Below are positions 21,670-31,835 of a stretch of 64,000 nucleotides of DNA, piece after piece. The position numbers and the translations under genes are program-made. Each line of letters begins with the position of its first letter. Position 1 is the stretch's first letter. A model generated the notes under the pieces. That model had not been told where the DNA came from, did not search any database, and saw only the letters and a list, made by a program, of their open reading frames with translations. Location of the stretch: assembly GCA_039566865.1 (NCBI GenBank), contig CM076943.1, positions 15,052,001 to 15,116,000 on the forward strand, in the 5' to 3' direction. The DNA comes from Aurelia coerulea. Lineage: Eukaryota > Cnidaria > Scyphozoa > Semaeostomeae > Ulmaridae.

Positions 21670-23947
21670 TAGTATGCGCATAGTATCAACTGTATTTAGT
21701 TCGTTAAATCTTTTATTATTAACGGTTGCTGTAATGATTAATTTTACCATTTTTACATCTATAAAGTTTTCTGAAGGTAAGGATTTATTATTAACTAAAG
21801 TTTTGTCTCAAATTAGATGTCACGCGGAATTTCAGTAAAAACAATTGAAGTGTTTTAGATGATTAATTTTGCGTTATCGCAATCTCACATGACATCTAAT
21901 TTGAGAATGCAAATATGTCCACACGAGTCGCTATTTGTTGCCGGACCCTTGGGCAGTTGCCCCCATGCCCCTTCTCGGTGGGCCTGACTAGACTGATGTA
22001 GTCTCGTCTTGGTGAGTGATAACTGGTACTCACAGCAAGGGAGAAATTTGCAAATGACAAACATGGCCGCCTAAAGTCACGTGCAGCGTGTTGCTGCCAT
22101 GGGATGGAACGTTGATGGCCTACTCACGGTAATTGGTATAGGGCCTACCAATATAAAAGTTGAGGCATTGCACATTACAGCTCCTCCAAAACGGCCGCAG
22201 AAACGGGGCACAATTTTTTTGGGACACCCTTGTTAGGGATCTTCAGTTTACGGCAGCATTCTCATGGACTAAACTGACTATAACCACTACATGATAACCT
22301 TTGCAATGCCTTTAGTTTGTAAAATGTTATTACGATATCTCGTATGCAGTTGCACATTAAATTATGATGTAGTATAGTCGAATTGACACATGTTTGTTCT
22401 GTTATTACTCTTGCAACGCGAATTAAAACAATTTACGTGCTTTGCGTGAGTAATTTTGCGCTAACGCAAATCTCACCTGACTTTTGATTTGTAATTTTGT
22501 CGCGCAGTGAAGCCAGTGACCAAAAATAACACAGTTTGTTCTTTTCCGGTTTTGCTCTTTTGTTTGTTTGCACAGATTGATTGAATTAAATGCGTGAAAA
22601 CAATTCACGAGTGCCTCGCTAAAGCGCATGGAATCGTTCTATAGGAATGTTTTGTGATGCAAGACTTTTATGATACAATGTCAAAGCGTCAAAGTTCACT
22701 GTTTGTTGTTTGAAGCGGAGAGACTGTGCAGAGAAAAATATGGACCGAGGAAAGATTTCACAATTCGCCCATAACTGGTTGTTTCTTATAAAAATTTGCT
22801 AAAGTAAAAAAGGCAAACGAAGTCAAACTGGTGTCTGAGTCATGGGTAAGTGCATTATTTAGCTCAAAAATTGTACTATAACTTATTAAGTGCAATGGAA
22901 TGGGTTTTGAGCGAGGAAGAGCTTAGGCCCAAATGATGTCTCTACCAGAAATCATTAGAAATTGCCTCCAATTTTGAGATATGATAGCAGTGAAGGAGTT
23001 TGGGTTATTGCTCAGGTCAGTATGCATAATCGCTGAAATTCTTATCTGTATATCTCATTTGTAGCGATTTCTATAGATATTGAACGCAGCTCCGGGCCCC
23101 AAACAAGCTATGTGCCTAAACATGTAAACAACTGTGGACGGACATCCACACAACTGATTTATTAAAACAAAAATTGCAAATACTGTGAAGTATTTTAGCA
23201 TCCATTTCAGTTTTTGTGAGGGTACTAGAAAATTTACCTCGAACGGCTGATTTTGTCTCCTGGGGCTAGAAAGCGCTGATCTCATTGGCTGACAAGCATG
23301 AAATTGGATGATTTCCGCATGCTACCAGTGAGGATTTGAGCCGTATCTTGATTTAAGCTACATTGAAATGGGGGGAAGGGAGCGAGGGGACGAGTGGAAT
23401 TTTCCGAGCGGGCGGAAATTCTTTTGTTAACAAGCGAGGGTTGAATAACTTTTATTGTATAAAATTACGCCCGCGCGGAAAATTCCTCTGACGGGAAACT
23501 GGCCTTTAGATCACAACCAACTGAGGATTGTCCATGAATTGAAAGTGAGTGAATGAACTGTAAAACGTGTCAAAACTGAAAAAGTAATACTATTTTTAAC
23601 AAAAGGTTTCTTGATTTTAAAGCGATGTAGCTAATCAAGCGTGCAAAAACTTCAGCACGAGGGTGGTAAAGAATGTTCGAGTTACTATGAACAGACTTCA
23701 GATGTTTCCTCTGCTTTGGTTTGCTTTATCGAATTCACTGAAGAAGGGACATTGCAAGACAGCTCTATTTGATGCCAATTTATTGGTTAGTTGATCCTTT
23801 CTCATCTATTTAATTCATTCCTATTTTGTGGATTTTCATTTCTTACAAGCGTGTTAGGCCGTCAAACTTGTGGAAGGCCAAAGCGGCTGTATTTACATCC
23901 CTTTTGCATTTCGAGTTTGTCAAGTCGATAAAGAACACTCATTTTAA

Positions 23948-24681
23948 CCCTATTGTACCCGGGGGGGGGGCAAAAAATGCCCCCCCAACCAAACTTTTGA
24001 TTATAAAACCGAGAGGAAATAGACAAATGAGCTGAAACATCCATGACTTTTCCTAATTTTTAATTGGCAATTAAATTTTAGACTTTCTATTGTCATAATT
24101 ATAAGTCACGTGACCAGTAGATACCCATATTTGGAAAGTAGTCACAAAGAAAATCACAAAAACAGTCATAAATCCTTTGTCTTAACCTTGATGAAGTTGT
24201 GATTGGTATCAAACGATTCCCCTTGCAAAGTACTTTCGTTTGATATATACATTATTCATATTTGCTGACATCAGCAAATTATAGATTCCATGACGTCATG
24301 CAAATTGATGACGTCATATCTCTAATAAAGAAAGACAAAATTTAAAATTTTGATATAAATCGATGGATAAACATATTTCTTCATTTTTAAATAGTTTATT
24401 GAGGTTTTCATACATTTTATTTGAATTAATTAGCACTTTTTGTGTTTTCAGTACTGAAGCTTATATCTGACATGGTCCCATTGTTTGGTCGCTTGGCAAC
24501 GAACCACGTGACCAATTAGCATTAAAATCTATAATTAGACTCCTAATAGATGTACTTACTATTGTGCGAAGTTACAATGGCATACTATTTATGGTTTTGG
24601 AGATAATTAGGGGGGGCATTTTTTGCCCTCCCCCCCCCCCCCGGGCAGTGGTCTGACCCTAGGAGCCCGGGTAGAATAGGG
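23948..24681. mobile_element. piggyBac-like non-autonomous element with TTAA TSD
   Basis: TTAA (23944-23947) then CCCTATTGTACCCGGGG; the right end reads CCCGGGTAGAATAGGG then TTAA (24682-24685). Long G and C runs with GGGGGCA-AAAAATGCCCCC follow in both arms. TTAA duplication and CCCT termini are hallmarks of piggyBac elements. There is no transposase frame. A partial inverted copy ends at about 50694. Confidence 0.7.
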
Positions 24682-25062
24682 TTAAGTATCATGAAGAGAT
24701 TCCAAAGTAGTGGCGAATAGGACAAGTTTTCGATCTTATTTCCAAAATCGCTATCGACGAATGATGAAGCTCAAATCCTCACTGGTTGCCAGAGCACGAA
24801 GGAATCATCCCTCCAAATCATCCAATTTCATTATACTGTATACGGTACGGTATCCACCTTCGTTGAAATCCAGTTGAACCTTGTAGGAAGTGTGTTTATT
24901 CCCGGTTCTGTACGCGTAGTAATTGGTGTCCTATGACCCGGTCCTGTTAATCTTTGTATATCATAAGAAACTAGTCGAAGTTTTTCTAGTTACAGGGATT
25001 TCAAATTCTAACGCCTGTTAGTGTTGACAAATAAAAAATCACGTATAACAGTTAATCTCGTG

Positions 25063-25455
25063 TGTTATGGATCTTCAATAATACTAGGATTTCAAAATAG
25101 TCTCTTCGAGCGATCCGAACAAATTATATATAACAAGCTGATGGCGTCCTTTCGCAACAAACGATATATTTACAAAACTATTTACAATACGAAAACCCTG
25201 TATCCATATGTCTATAAATCGTTCTCCTCCAATTCTCAACGTAATACGTATCTCTCAATCTTCCACTCTAAACTATATCAATCTACTCGTCAGTCGAGTC
25301 TCAAATCTCCGTACAAGTCCACTCTCAATCTCAATTCTCAAAATCTCAACTCCTTCCTCTTCGTTCCAGTCTCGTGTTCTAAAAAACTCTAATTATGCTA
25401 ATTATGCACTACCTTCTATACAAAGACGACAATAAAATCCATGCAATTCACAACA
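25063..25455 (-). repeat. BEL element 3' LTR
   Basis: TGTTATGGATCTTC ... CACAACA on the plus strand; left-hand LTR of the minus-strand element. The plus-strand frames over it are simply LTR sequence read through. Confidence 0.88.
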
Positions 25456-25472
25456 TACTCCCGGCCCCACAA
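25456..25472 (-). promoter_or_regulatory. Candidate polypurine tract of the BEL element
   Basis: Directly inside the 3' LTR, the minus strand reads GTGGGGCCGGGAGTA, a purine-rich run at the place where plus-strand DNA synthesis is primed in LTR elements. Confidence 0.5.
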
Positions 25473-25547
25473 AGATTGGCAACGCCAATCAATGAGGAAT
25501 AATCAATCAATCAATAAATCAATAGTCAAACGATAATAGTAAAGTTA

Positions 25548-26765
25548 TCACTCACGTGTCTGTATTGTTCCCACCTCGTGATCACCTACAAACTTGATTT
25601 TCGGTTCGTCATCTGCATCTTCTTCTACTTCTGTCAGCTCAACAGGAAACAGCTTTCTCAGTTGTCTTGTTATCGTAGTACTCTTTTGTCCCTTCTGTGT
25701 AACTCTGACAACAGCACTTCGCACTTCACCGTCTCTTCCTTGTGACAGTTTTTCGACACGACCCAGTCTCCAACGATGTCTCGGAATTCTATTCTCATAA
25801 ATCGTTACAACATGGCCTTCAGCAATAAGTGTTCCGCGATTCTTTTTAATTTCACGATGATGTTCTCTCAGCTCTGTTAGGTACTCACGTTGAAATCGAC
25901 TTCGAAATTGACTAAGAACATTTCGTAAATTGTTTGCGCGTCTCGTCGCAATGCCTGCATTTAAACATTCATTCAAACTAGGCCCCTCCTTCTTCGCTGA
26001 TGCATCAAAAACAACTCTAAATTTAGTAGTGTCTTTGTCTTCCCTAATTACCATTTTGTGAGGCAAATATGAAACCTTTCCTACTTCAGTGGGCTCATTC
26101 AAATCGACTTTTTCAACAATCTCTTTCTCTAATTGATCCTTAATCACATTATCATACTCTGTGGCAAGCTTAGGATTGGCTTTCAAACGATAAAGTAATG
26201 AATTCAATCTTGATTTAGCAACAGTGTAATTATCTGGAAGCAAAGGATGCTCATCCTTAAAGGGCATTTTACACTGATATTTTCCATCAACAAAAGCTAT
26301 GTCAGCTTCAAACTGACCATCAATAGAAGGGTTTTTATTCAAAACTTTGCCTCCCTCAGACTCAACCTCCCAAAATTTCTTGATATCATTAATCAAAGGG
26401 TCCGCCTCCCTTTCCTCAAAACAATTTGCCTCAACTCTCATAACATGTGAAGAAAAACTACCATTTTCACTCACCACATCGACTGGACCAGACACGATAT
26501 AACCCAGCTTTGTTTTCATCGCAACGGGTCCGTTAGCTTCATTTCCACGAATAACTTCATCTTCAACAAATAGCCAAAACATGTCATTTCCAATTAGAAT
26601 CTCGGAGGGCTTCTCGATCTCTGATTCGTCTCCTGGTTGGAAATCAGCAAGTTGCAATCCTTTGAGGTGTGGGTATTTGTCAACGGCCAAGGCCAATACT
26701 TGGTTTGAAATCGGCGAACAAACCGTCGGAACGACGTATGCGGAAATATAAATCTGCATTCCATC
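25548..26765 (-). pseudogene. BEL pol remnant: protease end, RT start, then DUF5641
   Basis: One open minus-strand frame. Its start (to about 26450) is the end of the protease region. RT-like sequence follows, with PHKMVIREDKDTTKFRVVFD and SLNECLNAG (about 25950-26110). It then passes without a stop into YLTELREHHREIKKNRG and RHRWRLGRVEKL-GRDGEVR, the DUF5641 domain found at the C-terminus of BEL/Pao polyproteins. The whole span carrying the RT active site, RNase H and integrase is gone, with the junction near 25945-25955. The frame is kept across the deletion. The N-terminal side is cut off at 26766 by another element. Confidence 0.85.
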
Positions 26766-26769
26766 TAGA

Positions 26770-27196
26770 GGAGGGGGGCTTTGGGGTTTCACGGGTTGCG
26801 GGTTTGACCAATTTTAGCCCTCGGGTTTCGGGTTTTACGTCTAAATCGTGCGGGTTTTCGGGTTTGGAGATGCTCCACGGGTTGCGGGTTTGGCCAATTT
26901 TGATGCTCGGGTTTCGGGATTTCTTTCAAAAATTCAATGTTTTCGGGTTTTCGAAGTCATAAATTCTCTTTTAGTTAGCCGAGATCGAAAAACCAGCTTC
27001 CGAATGCTTGAAACGATGCACAGAGTGTCAGTGCGAACGAAAATGTCGGAAATAGTCGAAGATTATTACCGAAAATTGAAATTTTTGCGTTCCGAAGTGC
27101 AATTTCGGGTTTCGATTTTTTTGCTTGCGGGTTTTCGGGTTTTTGCTAATTTTGGTCCAGGTTTGCGGGTTCTAGTACCCCCCAATGCCCCCCTCC
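26770..27196. mobile_element. 427-bp G-rich MITE inside the BEL pol frame
   Basis: TSD TAGA at 26766-26769 and 27197-27200. Ends GGAGGGGGGCTTTGGGG and, inverted, CCCAATGCCCCCCTCC. The interior is made of CGGGTTTCGGGTTTT and TTGCGGGTTTG repeats in both arms. The BEL protease coding resumes in place on either side, which shows a clean insertion. Plus-strand frames here are repeat read-through. Confidence 0.8.
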
Positions 27197-27200
27197 TAGA

Positions 27201-28198
27201 GTTTTTACGGCAATCTGCACTATGTCGCAGTCTCTCATTCGTGGACGCTCGTCTCCAAATGCTTTGATCAGTAACCTTTCTCTGCCAATAACTTTCAAAT
27301 TTAAATCATTCTTCAATTTCCTTGTGACATAGGATTTCTGGCTCCCAGAATCGAACACCATGCGTACAACCGCTTTCTTCGCGTCGTTCTCAGGCGATGT
27401 AATTTCGGCTCTCGCAGTCTGCAGCAGAACGCTCGTTTTACTTGAAATGTGCATGTTTGTTGTTATTTTTGCTCTTGGTTCTGCAATGGACGCTGCAGCA
27501 GCTCCTTGCGCCTCTGTAGGTCTCTTGTAGGAATCGCATATTGCAGAGTGGTGTTTTCCTTTACATTTGAAACACCCAAACTGAGATCGGCAATCACGCG
27601 CGAGATGTCCACTGCGCATACAAATAAAGCATCTGCCTTTCTGTCTTAAAATGTCTCGGCGAGCTCTGTGATCAGTTACAATGTCGCAATTTCTCGATAA
27701 ATGATCTCTACTGCAACAAAAGATACATACAAACGTGTTCGTTTTCTCTCCATTTTGATTTTGGTCATTTCTCCTAGCTCCTGCGTACAAAATAGAAGCG
27801 GTAGGCTGACTTCTTTGAAACCGCGACGGCTGAACGGACGGGGTATAAACTTCCTCTTTCTTCTCGGGGGGCGTGGCAGCAAACGCAAACATGCACTTTT
27901 CTCGTACATTTAGTTCTTCTTTTAATTCTCTCAATAACAATTCTAAATTCCACGTGTCGGGCATTTTTCTGGTCAAAATAATACGCAATTCTTGTGGCAA
28001 TAACTTCAATATCTCAGGGGTTAAAAATGTACCGTACGTTTCCATTGAAACTCCAACGCTCTCCAGGCTGCGGACATTCGATTCAACTTTATCATAAAGA
28101 TTTCGCAGCTCTTTCACATTCGCAATACTCTTCACTTCTTTCATCTCTTTGAATTTACTCATATGACTAGAAATAATCACTTGTCGATGTCTGTCCAA
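27201..28198 (-). pseudogene. BEL gag-pol part: CCHC knuckles and DUF1758 protease
   Basis: Minus-strand frame. It opens with the second half of the DUF1759 region, then three knuckles: CIFCCSRDHLSRNC, CFICMRSGHLARDC and CFKCKGKHHSAIC. The retropepsin-like motif VFDSGSQKSYV follows, with a DSG catalytic triad. The coding is interrupted at 27200 by the MITE. Its start lies in a different frame from the upstream gag piece, so there is a frameshift near 28190, beside a short homopolymer. Confidence 0.85.
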
Positions 28199-28755
28199 AT
28201 CTTTCTTGCGTAAGTCTCATTAGTAGGCTTGTAACCTTCGATAGCACGCGCGGCATCACCATACAAATATGATTTCAGATAGTTGAACTTTTGAACAGGC
28301 TCCAGTTCATCGTTCTTGTCAATCGCTGACGCAAAAACGTCCCAAAATGAACTCCACTCAGTTGGATCTCCACCGAACTTCTGCACATGCAAAAACGGCA
28401 ATTTAACAACATTATTTCTCGATACTTGACTTGGTACTGCCGGAGTCTGATGCAATACAGGAGTAACCAAGGTTTTCGATTTAATTCTCGCCAATAAAAC
28501 GCGGTGCTTTGCGGCGAAATCCGCGCTTTCAATTACATCTTTCTCAATATCGTCTTCAGCTATATACTCAAGCAATTCGACGTCAAATGTTTTCAACTCT
28601 CTTAACTGTTCTTCAATAAATGCGCTGTTCGCAATCAGTTCATCTCGTAATGAGTCATTGTACTTGTCTAATTTATCTTTAACGGCGGCTGCCATTTTCT
28701 CTATACTTGTTCGAAGTCCGATCCGCGCGATCGATTTCCTCTTTAATAAAGACAT
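28177..28755 (-). pseudogene. BEL gag N-terminal part (DUF1759-like)
   Basis: ATG at 28755 on the minus strand, 192 codons. The N-terminal 110 residues look helical (coiled-coil-like, with KDKLDKYNDSLRDEL). Then comes LPFLHVQKFGGDPTEWSSFW, the hallmark start of the DUF1759 capsid-like region of BEL/Pao elements, with LYGDAARAIEGYKP further on. It ends at a stop created by a frameshift; the domain continues in the next frame (27201-28198). Confidence 0.85.
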
Positions 28756-28816
28756 AACTCCTCTCTACTAAACTTTCTGCGAAAAAATATATCAAGAATA
28801 ATTGTCCATCAGCTGT

Positions 28817-28834
28817 TCCCGGGTCACGGCACCA
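28817..28834 (-). promoter_or_regulatory. Primer binding site, matches tRNA-His
   Basis: Immediately inside the 5' LTR, the minus strand reads TGGTGCCGTGACCCGGG. This is complementary to a tRNA 3' end of CCCGGGTCACGGCACCA type. The animal tRNA-His acceptor stem (GCCGTGA / TCACGGCA-CCA) fits. Confidence 0.75.
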
Positions 28835-29227
28835 TGTTATGGATCTTCAATAATACTAGGATTTCAAAATAGTCTCTTCGAGCGATCCGAACAAATTACA
28901 AATAACAAGCTGATGGCGTCCTTTCGCAACAAACGATATATTTACAAAACTATTTACAATACGAAAACCCTGTATCCATATGTCTATAAATCGTTCTCCT
29001 CCAATTCTCAACGTAATACGTATCTCTCAATCTTCCACTCTAAACTATATCAATCTACTCGTCAGTCGAGTCTCAAATCTCCGTACAAGTCCACTCTCAA
29101 TCTCAATTCTCAAAATCTCAACTCCTTCCTCATCGTTCCAGTCTCGTGTTCTAAAAAACTCTAATTATGCTAATTATGCACTACCTTCTATACAAAGACG
29201 ACAATAAAATCCATGCAATTCACAACA
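28835..29227 (-). repeat. BEL element 5' LTR
   Basis: Right-hand LTR of the minus-strand element, 393 bp, about three substitutions from the other copy (two near 28900, one near 29134). Confidence 0.88.
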
Positions 29228-29406
29228 TCGTGTTACATAAACACCGGAATTTAAAACCACAAAGTTATTCAAATGTCATCTCGACCTTGAGAGGACTGAC
29301 TCTGTGTACTGCTGTGTCACGGTACGGTCCTAGGACACTCTCTGTACTGGGTCATAGGACACCAATTACTCTACAGTACTGGGAATAAACACACTTCCTA
29401 CAAGGT

Positions 29407-29816
29407 AGGCGCCCTTGTCTACACTGGACCGATTTTGAAGATTTAAGTCATAAATCTTAAAAATCGACATAGTGTGACCTGCCAACAGTGCATAGTTAAT
29501 TTTTGCGCACCCGATATAATTCTATTGCAGGAAATCTAGCCAAGCTTTTTTAATCAGACTTCGCAAAGTTGTAGATCAACTACCTGGCTAAAGATGGAGG
29601 GAAAAAATTCAAAAATTTTTCGAGTAGTTTTGGAGAAAAATCCACCTTTTCTGAAATCAGCAAAATTATTTGAACCAGGATTTGCGAAGACTACGTTGAC
29701 GGAAACAGTGCAATATACATCTCTTGATTGCCCAGACCATGCAAAACAACATCCTTATTAACTGCTTTTCGATAGACCGAACGATATCTGGGGAGATCAG
29801 TTTTGCGAAACGGCAT
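29407..29816. mobile_element. Left part of a split inverted-repeat element
   Basis: From about 29510 to 29816 this is, in reverse complement, similar to 12555-12870. It shares ATGCCGTTTCGCAAA, CTATCGAAAAGCAGT and TTGATCTACAACTTTGC. Its missing end is at 49068-49104. Bases 29407-29510 instead resemble the ends of the 41.1-kb and 52.5-kb elements (AACTATGCACTGTTGGCAGG inverted), so the element is a mosaic. Confidence 0.6.
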
Positions 29817-30053
29817 TTCATTTCATTTTCATTCATTTCATTTGATTTATTTTAGGAGGGTTGCCCTTCGGTAAAAACCGTTTTTCAAGGGGCCCTCCGA
29901 TAAAAACTATTACTATACAAAAATACCAAATAAATTACCTTAACCCTAATTACAATAGAAACCATAATATTAAAAACCTATTTACAAGAATTGATTATTT
30001 ATATACATATTAGAAATAAAAACAAGAAAGAAAAACAAATCCTAAGTCTCTGA
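29817..30053 (-). mobile_element. CR1/L2-like LINE, 3' UTR and tail (left piece)
   Basis: The left edge is a TTTCA-type microsatellite (LINE 3' tail). AGGAGGGTTGCCCTTC and AAGGGGCCCTCCGATAAAAA follow. The same two blocks begin the LINE fragment at 41930, which identifies this as the 3' UTR. It is separated from its coding part (47362-49067) by the 17.3-kb transposon. Confidence 0.8.
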
Positions 30054-30961
30054 CAGGGGGCAGAACCTGCAGCGCCAGCACCGGCAGCCCCCCGGCGACA
30101 CGACAACCCGGAGCGAACAGCGATCGAAACCAAGATAGGCACTAAATCCTTACTGGCTGACAAAATTAACACGTGACACGCCCTAAACCAATCAAATAGA
30201 ACCGACAACCAACCGCGAAATTTGAAATGTCGGATTTTAGGCCCATTTTTTGGATTTTAGGCCGCTTTTCGACGATTTTACCACCCTTCACCAAAATATA
30301 AATCGACAGAAGGGGCAAGAAGATTTTCGAAAAATTTCTTCACAGACCTGTTCCCAATAGTCTAATACAGAGTTAATCATCGTCGCTACAAATTCTGTCA
30401 AAATTTGGAGAAATGCGAAAGTTTTCAATTTGACCTCACTGACCTCACTGTAGCTTGCCATAGTAAAAATCTCAGTAATGGCTGAAACGTATTTATATGC
30501 ACACCGAGAATAAATAGTTTGTTTCCAAGGTCTTATTCTGCTCGTTTAATCATCTTCAAAACAGAGAATGACTCCGTGAATTTAGAGCAGGTGGGCATAG
30601 ACTTGCAAGCTCTCCATCCTGCTGGGATGAACTCGAAACGCGCTGAGTTCGAAACGCAGTCATAACATAACAGGCCTAAAATCTTTGCCAAATATTCACG
30701 TTCACTCACCTTCCTTCATTCAGGACGCCGAAACCAGTATGAATATCCAGTAGTGCATCATTTCATCACAGAATAGCTATCTCCAATTCCTTTTTAATCC
30801 AATCTTTCTCTTTTGATAACGAACGAAGTGCAATAATTTTATGAAACGAGCTTCTCGATTTTTTAGTCGTACGCTGTACGCGTCAGACCGCGTCCAGGAA
30901 TCTGGGGTAAAGGCGCGAAAAGCGTTAGCGTATTGTTTTTGCCTTTTGCCTATCACGTCAG
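30054..30961 (+). repeat. Left terminal inverted repeat of the 17-kb transposon
   Basis: Inverted match of 46450-47361. The inner edge is CACGTCAG at 30961. The first coding exon starts 80 bp inside, so the arm probably supplies its promoter and leader. Confidence 0.85.
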
Positions 30962-31040
30962 CAGTGTTTTCCGTACATTCGTTTGCCAGGATCCTCTGAA
31001 AATCTTTGCAAGCTGTTTGTTCCTGTTTAAATTGTATAAA

Positions 31041-31307
31041 ATGAAGAATACAGGACGTGGAAAAGCAAAGAAATGTTCAAATGCTAAACACGAAGAATGG
31101 CGTAGCTCTTCTGACTATTTGATTGATCTTGGTTCTAATCTTGGGAGAGCCAATGTTTTTGTAAGAGCTTTCTGGACAAAATATGAAAAAAGGAGGCCAA
31201 GAAAGAATGACAGGTTCTGCACTGATTGTTTGATGAAGTGTCTGAGCAAAAGGAGTTATACCTCAAAGCTGCCACCAAACTACAAGAGTCTACCTTCTTA
31301 CACTAAG
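31041..31307 (+). CDS. Transposase-like gene, exon 1
   Basis: Starts at ATG 31041 (MKNTGRGKAKKCSNAKHEEW), a basic N-terminus. A CxxC-containing segment RFCTDCLMKCLSKR follows and it ends SLPSYTK at a GTAGGT donor (31308). It is 89 codons, phase 0. An in-frame upstream Met at 30933 would extend it into the TIR (hydrophobic, unlike the rest), so the internal start is preferred. It is the first exon of the gene continuing at 31836. Confidence 0.6.
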
Positions 31308-31835
31308 GTAGGTTGTCTCTGTCTTCTCTTTTGAATGTCGAATATTTGAGTATTCTGTAATTTGATATTTTGTTCACAACAAAGACTCCAAATCACCACT
31401 TTTTTGCACAAAGTGAATTGATTTGATTTAATTTTTTAATTAGAAACTAAGGACTTGGGTCAGTACTGAAAGTTTCTTAAAAATCTCAGATTTTTAGTAC
31501 TTTTACAACTCACAGTTTCTCACGCGAGTTTCTCTCAAGTTGCACAACGATATTTATGTGTGCTTCCCGTGCCCGTGTCAACATTTTTCCTTTCCAATGT
31601 TTAGGCTTTACTCAAGTGCCTTTGGAGTAATATGATGCGAGAGGCACAAGTGAAACAAAGTCTTAAAGTGAAAATATGCTAAGGATGTCTATATCAACAT
31701 AATTAGCTTCTTAACTGGAGTTTCTTAATATTTTGGCAATGTCAGAGCTGAGTTTCTTGTGTGCGGTTTCTTATATTATTTACTAGGATTCTATAGAAAT
31801 GTCAAATTTATATTAGTCCATTCTCTATTTCGCAG
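31308..31835 (+). other. Intron 1 of the transposase-like gene
   Basis: GT-AG intron of 528 bp. It contains AGTTTCTTAA-type repeat blocks (about 31460-31780) that also occur at 35.8, 36.7, 44.5 and 62.5 kb. Confidence 0.55.

Larger units (their letters stand above)
18660..23943. other. Intergenic region, no recognised gene
   Basis: Sequence between the OTUD4-like gene and the first large mobile element. Apart from the short repeats and one orphan frame listed separately, I recognise no gene. Blocks at about 23300-23345 and 24765-24830 (GAAATTGGATGATTT and CCAGTGAGGATTTGAGC on one side, their inverse on the other) hint at a larger inverted-repeat unit around the piggyBac-like element. Confidence 0.5.
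25063..29227 (-). mobile_element. BEL/Pao-type LTR retrotransposon, internally deleted
   Basis: Two 393-bp LTRs (25063-25455, 28835-29227) in direct orientation begin TG and end CA and differ at about three positions. The 5-bp TSD TCGTG lies at 25058-25062 and 29228-29232. All recognisable coding is on the minus strand: a DUF1759-type gag region, three CCHC knuckles, a DUF1758-type aspartic protease, the beginning of the RT region and a DUF5641 tail. RT catalytic centre, RNase H and integrase core are missing. Five-base TSD and this domain order are those of the BEL/Pao group. High LTR identity implies recent insertion, presumably mobilised in trans. Confidence 0.9.
24879..29405. mobile_element. 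Small inverted-repeat element split by the BEL insertion
   Basis: CCTTGTAGGAAGTGTGTTTA (24879) and, inverted, TAAACACACTTCCTACAAGG (ending 29405). Both arms continue through TAATTGGTGTCCTATGACCC. Without the BEL element and one TSD it is about 350 bp. It is older than the BEL insertion it contains. Confidence 0.7.

Noticed and set aside
25021..25435. Plus-strand frames of ~75-123 codons repeated at 28802-29207
   Set aside because: They are the two LTR copies of the BEL element read on the non-coding strand.
26669..27267. Phe/Gly/Arg-rich plus-strand frames of 97 and 139 codons
   Set aside because: They consist of the CGGGTTT repeats of the MITE inside the BEL element.
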